Part shown: one piece after another, positions 59,595-64,000 of the stretch
Layout: the number at the start of each line of letters is the position of its first letter
How positions within the stretch are numbered: position 1 is the stretch's first letter
Assembly: GCA_964494345.1 (NCBI GenBank)
Contig: CAZBSI010000004.1
Coordinates: forward strand, 310,001 to 374,000
Source: DTKD01 sp964494345
Lineage (GTDB): Bacteria; Armatimonadota; UBA5829
Length of the DNA stretch: 64,000 bases
Direction: 5' to 3'
Notes under the pieces: generated by a model
The model's database searches: none
What the model saw: the letters and a program-made list of their open reading frames with translations, nothing else
What the model was told of the DNA's origin: nothing
Made by a program: the position numbers and the translations under genes

Positions 59595-60506
59595 ATGAAA
59601 TATAAATCGAGCAAAATACCAAGGGAACTGCCGATTCTGCTGTTTCTGATCGTTCTGTGCGGGGCGTTGGCGATGGCTAAGAGCACATTTCTTAGCGCTG
59701 ATAACCTTCGCGCTATGGGAACGGACGCGGCTGGGATTGGGATTATTGCAGTTGGTATGACCGCTGTGATAATAACCGGCGGCATCGACCTGTCCGTTGC
59801 GGCGGTGCTGGCGCTGTCGGCGCTCGTCGGCGGCAGGTTCATCTCAAATGGCCAGACTCTGATTGGCTGCGCGGCCACTCTGGCGACGGGGGCCGGCTGT
59901 GGAGTCTTTAATGGGGTCTTGATAACGGCAGGCCGGATACCCCCGATAATCGCTACGCTGGGCGCTCTTTATATAATTCAATCCACCGCCACGCTCTACA
60001 GCGGCGGGCAGGTGGTATACATAGACAACCACCTTGCACTGCTGGGAAGAGGGTTTGCGCCTCTGGTTATTACGCTGCTCGTGTTTGCTATGGGATACAC
60101 AGTGATGCGGCTTACCCGGCTGGGGAGGTATGTCTACGCTATCGGGGGCAACGAGGAATCGGCACGGTTGGCGGGGATCAACCCGGCGGCTGTTAAAATG
60201 GCGGTGTATATGGGAGCCGGGCTGCTGGCGGGGACGGCGGCGCTGGTGACAATGGGGATAAACAACACATTCCAGGCCAACGACGTCTCCGATTATATGC
60301 TGGGGGCGATCGCCGCGGTAGTGATCGGCGGGACCAGCATTATGGGCGGAGAGGGCTCGGTGCTGGGGACTATGATAGGCGTGGGGATCAGCACGGTGCT
60401 GCGAAATGGGGCAATTTTGGTGGGTCTGGATGCACGCTGGACCCAGGCGGTTATCGGAGCGGCTATTGTGATTGCGGCGATCGCGGACAGGTTGAGAAGA
60501 CGATGA
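59595..60506 (+). CDS. sugar/AI-2-type ABC transporter permease 1
   Basis: 303 residues with eight to nine hydrophobic segments, from the RbsC/LsrC/AraH (BPD_transp_2) family. AVGMTAVIITGGIDLSVAAVLAL near residue 55 and LGRYVYAIGGNEESARLAGI with AAVVIGGTSIMGGEGSVLGT near 185-265 are diagnostic. The second permease overlaps its stop by four bases. Two different permeases followed by a binding protein is the arrangement of rhamnose (RhaPQ) and autoinducer-2 (LsrCD) importers. Confidence 0.9.
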   Translation: MKYKSSKIPRELPILLFLIVLCGALAMAKSTFLSADNLRAMGTDAAGIGIIAVGMTAVIITGGIDLSVAAVLALSALVGGRFISNGQTLIGCAATLATGAGCGVFNGVLITAGRIPPIIATLGALYIIQSTATLYSGGQVVYIDNHLALLGRGFAPLVITLLVFAMGYTVMRLTRLGRYVYAIGGNEESARLAGINPAAVKMAVYMGAGLLAGTAALVTMGINNTFQANDVSDYMLGAIAAVVIGGTSIMGGEGSVLGTMIGVGISTVLRNGAILVGLDARWTQAVIGAAIVIAAIADRLRRR

Positions 60507-61468
60507 GGACGTTGATCTCGGTTAAAGAACTTCCTGTTATTGTCTTATGTATCGGTTTGTTTGTATGTTTTGCGATATGGGTGCCTAATTTTACGGATGG
60601 GCCAGGTATTCTCGACGACGTAAAGCAATACGCTTCCTATGCAATTTTGGCCGTGGGACTGACGCTGATTATCGGCAGTGCGGGAATCGATATCTCAGTA
60701 GGCTCTGTGCTGGGATTTTCGACAGTGCTGTTTGGGTGCGTGATGTCGAAGGGGATGGGCTTGTTACCTGCGTCGATAATCGCGCTGTTTGCTGGTGGCG
60801 TTTGGGGTATTATCAACGGTTTCTTTGTGGCCAGGGTCAAATTGCAGCCGATAGTGGTCACGTTGAGTTCTATGGCGGCAGCGCGCGGGCTTGCTTATGT
60901 GGTGGCTGGGCAAGGGATTTCGTCGATTCCGCTGCCTGCCAATGCGGCTCCTCTGGTGAACCTGACCTATGGCTCCTACGCGCCGCTTCTGGTCGCATTA
61001 GGGGTGGCAATTGGTGGCTGGCTGATTCTTTCCAAGACGCCGCTAGGGAGATATATTCTAGCGGTCGGCAGCAACGAAGAGGCCGCGAAGTTTTCCGGAA
61101 TCGACGTGGCAAACACAAAGTTTGTAATATATTCGGTCACGGGGTTTCTGGCGGGGCTGGCGGGAATATTGACGGCTGGGATGATGAACACGGCGATCAC
61201 GGACGCCGGCCTGGGATATGAATTCGAGGCTATTACTGCCGTTTTGATCGGAGGAACGAGCATATCCGGAGGAGAAGCTACCGTACTAGGCAGCATTCTG
61301 GGAGTTGTGGCCGTTTCGATGCTGAACCGGGGCTTGGGGTTGATGGGAATAAACGATCTCGAGTTGTGGCGAATGCTGTGCCTGGGAGTGATTCTAATAG
61401 CATCGGTATTATTGGATCAATTGCGGAAAAGGGCTATGCGCAAATCAGCTAAAGCGCAGGCCGCGTAA
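60503..61468 (+). CDS. sugar/AI-2-type ABC transporter permease 2
   Basis: 321 residues, same family as its neighbour but diverged. AVGLTLIIGSAGIDISVGSVLGFS, GRYILAVGSNEEAAKFSGID and TAVLIGGTSISGGEATVLGSI match the RbsC-type core. The ATG overlaps the upstream stop (ATGA), so the two are translationally coupled and probably form a heterodimeric channel. The C-terminus is Lys/Arg-rich and cytoplasmic. Confidence 0.9.
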   Translation: MRTLISVKELPVIVLCIGLFVCFAIWVPNFTDGPGILDDVKQYASYAILAVGLTLIIGSAGIDISVGSVLGFSTVLFGCVMSKGMGLLPASIIALFAGGVWGIINGFFVARVKLQPIVVTLSSMAAARGLAYVVAGQGISSIPLPANAAPLVNLTYGSYAPLLVALGVAIGGWLILSKTPLGRYILAVGSNEEAAKFSGIDVANTKFVIYSVTGFLAGLAGILTAGMMNTAITDAGLGYEFEAITAVLIGGTSISGGEATVLGSILGVVAVSMLNRGLGLMGINDLELWRMLCLGVILIASVLLDQLRKRAMRKSAKAQAA

Positions 61469-61485
61469 ATTATTGGAGGCTGAGT

Positions 61486-62493
61486 ATGACAAGAAGATTT
61501 ATGACGATATGCGCCTTGCTGCTGGCGCTGGTTGTCGCGCTTGGCGGTTGTGGCAAGCCGAAAGGGGAAGCGGCTGATGCCGGGAAGAGCCAGCGCACTA
61601 TTGTGTTTGTCTTTAAGCTGGTGGGCATACCGTATAGCAATGCCTGTCAAAAGGGCGCTGTGCAGGCTGCAAAAGATCTTGGGATTAACGTGGAGTTCAC
61701 AGGGCCCGCAAAGGGCGGGGATGTGTCCGGCCAGATTCGGATTATAGAAAACCAGATTTCCCGACGAGTGGATGCTATTGTGATCTCACCCAACGACCCG
61801 AACTCGGTCAAGCCTGTTATCGAAAAAGCGATGGCCAGGGGCATTAAAGTATTCACGTGGGATTCTGATGCGCCGGATACGAAGCGGATTTTGTATGTGG
61901 CCGCTGCAGATGACGTGGGAATCGGCAGCGACATAATGGATCAGTTGGCAAAGGATATGGGCGGTAAGGGCAAGGTCGGAATTATGTCCGGCAGCCAGGG
62001 CGCTTTGAACCTCAACCAGCACGTCGATGGAGTGTTGCTGGCGCTAAAGAAATATCCTGATATAAAGCTGGCGAAGCCGCTGCTTTATAATAACGACCAG
62101 CCTCAGCTTGCTCAGTCGGGTATGGCGGGGTTGCTGCAGGCTCATCCTGATCTTGGGGGCATTGCGTGCGTAAGCTCTCCCGGACCTCCTGGCGCGGCTC
62201 GTGCTGCCATTGCGGCAGGCAAAGCCGGAAAGGTGAAGATTTGGGGACTAAGCCTGCCCAGCGAGAACCGGCAGTATTTGAAGGACGGCGTCGTCAACGG
62301 ACTGATTCTTTGGGATCCGGGCAAGCTGACCTATCTGACGGCGAAGCTGGTGAATGATTATCTGGATGGCAAGGAGCCGACAGACGGAATGGAGATCGAG
62401 AATATCGGCAAATTGAAGGTTTCAGACGATGGCGTAGTGATTATGCCTGGGGTTGTCATCACCAAAGAGAACGTTGATCAGTTCGACTTCTAA
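61486..62493 (+). CDS. sugar-binding lipoprotein of the ABC importer (RbsB/RhaS/LsrB-like)
   Basis: 335 residues. A lipoprotein signal ends ALGGCGKPKG. The type I periplasmic-binding fold appears as FVFKLVGIPYSNACQKGAVQAA, DAIVISPNDPNSVKPVIEKA, GIKVFTWDSDAPDTKR and GLLQAHPDLGGIACVSSPGPPGAA. It captures the substrate for the two permeases upstream. GGAGG precedes the ATG. The ATPase that such a system needs is not in this operon. Confidence 0.9.
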   Translation: MTRRFMTICALLLALVVALGGCGKPKGEAADAGKSQRTIVFVFKLVGIPYSNACQKGAVQAAKDLGINVEFTGPAKGGDVSGQIRIIENQISRRVDAIVISPNDPNSVKPVIEKAMARGIKVFTWDSDAPDTKRILYVAAADDVGIGSDIMDQLAKDMGGKGKVGIMSGSQGALNLNQHVDGVLLALKKYPDIKLAKPLLYNNDQPQLAQSGMAGLLQAHPDLGGIACVSSPGPPGAARAAIAAGKAGKVKIWGLSLPSENRQYLKDGVVNGLILWDPGKLTYLTAKLVNDYLDGKEPTDGMEIENIGKLKVSDDGVVIMPGVVITKENVDQFDF

Positions 62494-62519
62494 TCTACTC
62501 TGAAATGATATAATGGGCT

Positions 62520-62551
62520 GAGGGCCGGATAAGCTGTCCGGCCCTCTTTTT
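62520..62551 (+). terminator. rho-independent terminator of the transporter operon
   Basis: A ten-base-pair perfect stem GAGGGCCGGA/TCCGGCCCTC, seven-base loop, then five T. It lies 26 bases past the binding-protein stop, so no ATPase gene follows in the transcript. Confidence 0.9.
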
Positions 62552-62574
62552 GCTCACTAGCTCCAGTGCACTGG

Positions 62575-63111
62575 TTATCTCTGAGCTTCCTGATGTTCTT
62601 CGTGCGGTACCATACCCGTCAGGCCACCCAATATGGAGCCTGCAAGCATAATGATAAACCCGATGAAGAACCACCATCCAAGCCCGGTAGCTGTTGGAGT
62701 CGTACCCGCTGGGCCGCCGGACAGGAGAAGGCTCCCTATTCCGCCTGCGCCCATAGTCGTCACGATCAGCCCCAATCCCCAAAGGATGATCGAGTGCACG
62801 ATAGCCGGCATCAGCGAGGCTTTCGCCGTTCGCACCGCCAGGAAGCTACCGAGGTATAGACCAATAGTTGCAAACGCAATGGTCCAGAATCCCATACCGA
62901 CTGTACCAAGCCCGACTGCTGCGCCTAAGCTCAAAAAGAGTAACGTAAACGCGATGGCTGTAATTAGCCCTGCGAATACGGGACCCCACTGAACTCTGGT
63001 AGCCGGTACAACCATGTCGGTAACCGCCGTCACCGTCGGTTCGTAGTATCGAGGAAAAGCGCCTTCAGCAGTGCCGCCTTTGCGGCCTTCCTCTGGTTCC
63101 TTTTCGGCCAT
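62575..63111 (-). CDS. four-helix integral membrane protein
   Basis: 178 residues. A charged cytoplasmic N-terminus (MAEKEPEEGRKGG) is followed by four hydrophobic segments: FAGLITAIAFTLLFLSLGAA, FWTIAFATIGLYLGSFLAV, PAIVHSIILWGLGLIVTTMG and WFFIGFIIMLAGSILGGLTG. It resembles small TIGR04086/YrzE-like membrane proteins in general character, but I recognise no specific family. GGAGGGAG precedes the ATG. It stands alone between two plus-strand units. Confidence 0.75.
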   Translation of the reverse strand: MAEKEPEEGRKGGTAEGAFPRYYEPTVTAVTDMVVPATRVQWGPVFAGLITAIAFTLLFLSLGAAVGLGTVGMGFWTIAFATIGLYLGSFLAVRTAKASLMPAIVHSIILWGLGLIVTTMGAGGIGSLLLSGGPAGTTPTATGLGWWFFIGFIIMLAGSILGGLTGMVPHEEHQEAQR

Positions 63112-63387
63112 CTTACTCCCTCCTCCCTGCCAACAGTAAGGTGTAACAGGTGGTGCAATCCTGGGAGGAATCTGTCCACACCACCCATAGTCTACTTTTC
63201 CCGCACCTTTGCTGACCCAAACCCGCCAGGACGTTTGTTGAGCAAAAGTGTAATGGTGTGAAAAACCAATATAATTACGAGTCAGCAGATAGGTGGCTGG
63301 TTCCGAAAATATATTATGTGTGTCATTGCCGGTGCAGCCGCCGGCGCGCTTCAGCCAGCGCGATGTCGATATAGATGGGAGGCCGCC

Positions 63388-63765
63388 TTGAGAAAGAAAG
63401 TGCTTGTAGTAGACCCTAGTCTCTATTCCAGAATGATCCTGCGTGATCTGCTTGCGTGCAACGGTTTCTCAGTAAGCGAGGCATCGTCGGGCGCACAAGC
63501 CATTGAACAGTATGGGAAAATGCTTCCTGACTTGCTGATGGTGGATGCTAATGTTAAGGATATGGATGGGGCGCAGGCAATTGAAAATATCCGGCGCGAT
63601 CATCCGAACCTTGTAGCGATTATTTGCGCATCCGCCGGGCAGAGAAGCGTCGTCTCGCAAGCTTTCAGCGCAGGAGCCAGCGCATTCTGCGCCAAACCCT
63701 ACAGAGAGAAGAATGTCAAAGATGCGCTTCGAAACCTCTACCGCCAGCCGGTAAGTTTCTGCTAG
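63388..63765 (+). CDS. single-domain response regulator (CheY-like)
   Basis: 125 residues, one receiver domain and no output domain. KKVLVVDPSLYSRMILRDLL, PDLLMVDANVKDMDGAQAIE with phospho-acceptor Asp53, IICASAGQ (Ser switch) and CAKPYREKNVKDAL with the conserved Lys. The acidic pair at the first strand is reduced to one Asp. The start is probably TTG, five bases after GGGAGG. No histidine kinase is in the window. The 276-base gap upstream (63112-63387) shows only a TATAAT at about 63271. Confidence 0.87.
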   Translation: MRKKVLVVDPSLYSRMILRDLLACNGFSVSEASSGAQAIEQYGKMLPDLLMVDANVKDMDGAQAIENIRRDHPNLVAIICASAGQRSVVSQAFSAGASAFCAKPYREKNVKDALRNLYRQPVSFC

Positions 63766-63921
63766 ACATTTGCACTGCCCTACCCTCCGCCTGCTGCCGC
63801 GAGACCGCCCTCCCTCGTGGCAGCTCTTTTTGTACGGGAAGGGGCATAGGCGAAAGGCAGAAAATGATAAACATAATTGGGGTGAACTGAAATCGGATTT
63901 CGAACGTCTGACCTCAGGCCC

Positions 63922-63959
63922 AGAAAAAGCAGATTTCTCGCTGCGCTCGAAATGACGGG
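63922..63959. repeat. dispersed intergenic repeat copy at right edge
   Basis: A copy of the AAAAAGCAGATTTCTCGC family, followed by a partial second GCTCGAAATGACG unit and then AATAAACGCGAAA at the window end. The stretch 63766-64000 holds no gene that I can support. Confidence 0.8.
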
Positions 63960-64000
63960 AGGGGCGCTCGAAATGACGAGGGAAGGGAATAAACGCGAAA

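Noticed and set aside
63624..63955. Small plus-strand frames overlapping the response regulator and the right edge
   Set aside because: They are in other frames of the receiver gene or run through the dispersed repeat, with no ribosome site or recognisable sequence.

Overview
This 64 kb window (about 53% GC, almost entirely coding) comes from a bacterial chromosome, most likely a diderm of the Terrabacteria side such as an Armatimonadota or a relative. That placement is inferred from gene content: small PurS/PurQ/PurL, a fused siroheme decarboxylase AhbAB, a ricT-fmdB-metG block, an Mla lipid transporter with an outer-membrane-type C-terminus, many secreted lipoproteins and carbohydrate-active proteins, and a quinate 5-dehydrogenase-like protein. 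No ribosomal RNA is present to confirm it. UGA is an ordinary stop for many genes here, so the in-frame UGA described below is recoding, not an altered code.

Layout. 1-2.9 kb: minus-strand quinate dehydrogenase-like gene (cut by the window edge), dusB, coaX and a secreted CAP-domain protein. 3.2-4.3 kb: plus-strand M48 metalloprotease. 4.3-14.5 kb: minus-strand run of exported proteins (redoxin-fused lipoprotein, beta-propeller lipoprotein, GH3 hexosaminidase, phosphodiester glycosidase, GH43, large CBM9/CARDB protein), a carbohydrate and cell-surface locus. 14.5-19.7 kb: aminotransferase with its Lrp regulator, metG, fmdB, ricT. 19.8-20.0 kb: two near-identical short transcription units with C/U-rich bodies, candidate small RNAs. 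20.1-22.5 kb: two-gene ABC exporter. 22.6-23.5 kb: a selenocysteine peroxiredoxin with promoter, SECIS-like hairpin and terminator. 23.5-25.1 kb: Fic enzyme with repeated operator-like sequence, tRNA-Cys and tRNA-Gly. 25.1-28.3 kb: mlaE-mlaF-mlaD, where MlaD seems to carry its own outer-membrane beta-barrel. 28.4-40.3 kb: rplI, dnaB and a purine cluster (purD, E, B, S, Q, L, F, M, N). 40.3-48.6 kb: lipid kinase-like protein, queC, DUF255 protein, ahbAB, EEP hydrolase, zinc ribbon, gpsA, alr. 48.6-57.2 kb: fumarylacetoacetase-like, cyclase-like, two amidohydrolases, a DNA adenine methyltransferase, a DegT aminotransferase and a Gfo/Idh/MocA oxidoreductase, a catabolic or sugar-modifying group. 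57.2-64 kb: two TPR proteins, a sugar/AI-2 type ABC importer lacking its ATPase, a small membrane protein and a stand-alone receiver domain.

The most notable observations are the peroxiredoxin whose peroxidatic residue is UGA followed by a SECIS-like hairpin and whose usual resolving cysteine is missing; a PurQ glutaminase whose nucleophile position is glycine; the MlaD-barrel fusion; the duplicated candidate sRNA; and three TTGCAC boxes at exact 40-bp spacing upstream of fic. Repeats of one family (core AAAGCAG-ATTTCTCGCTGCGCTCGAAATGAC) lie in four intergenic gaps. No CRISPR array, prophage or insertion sequence was seen.
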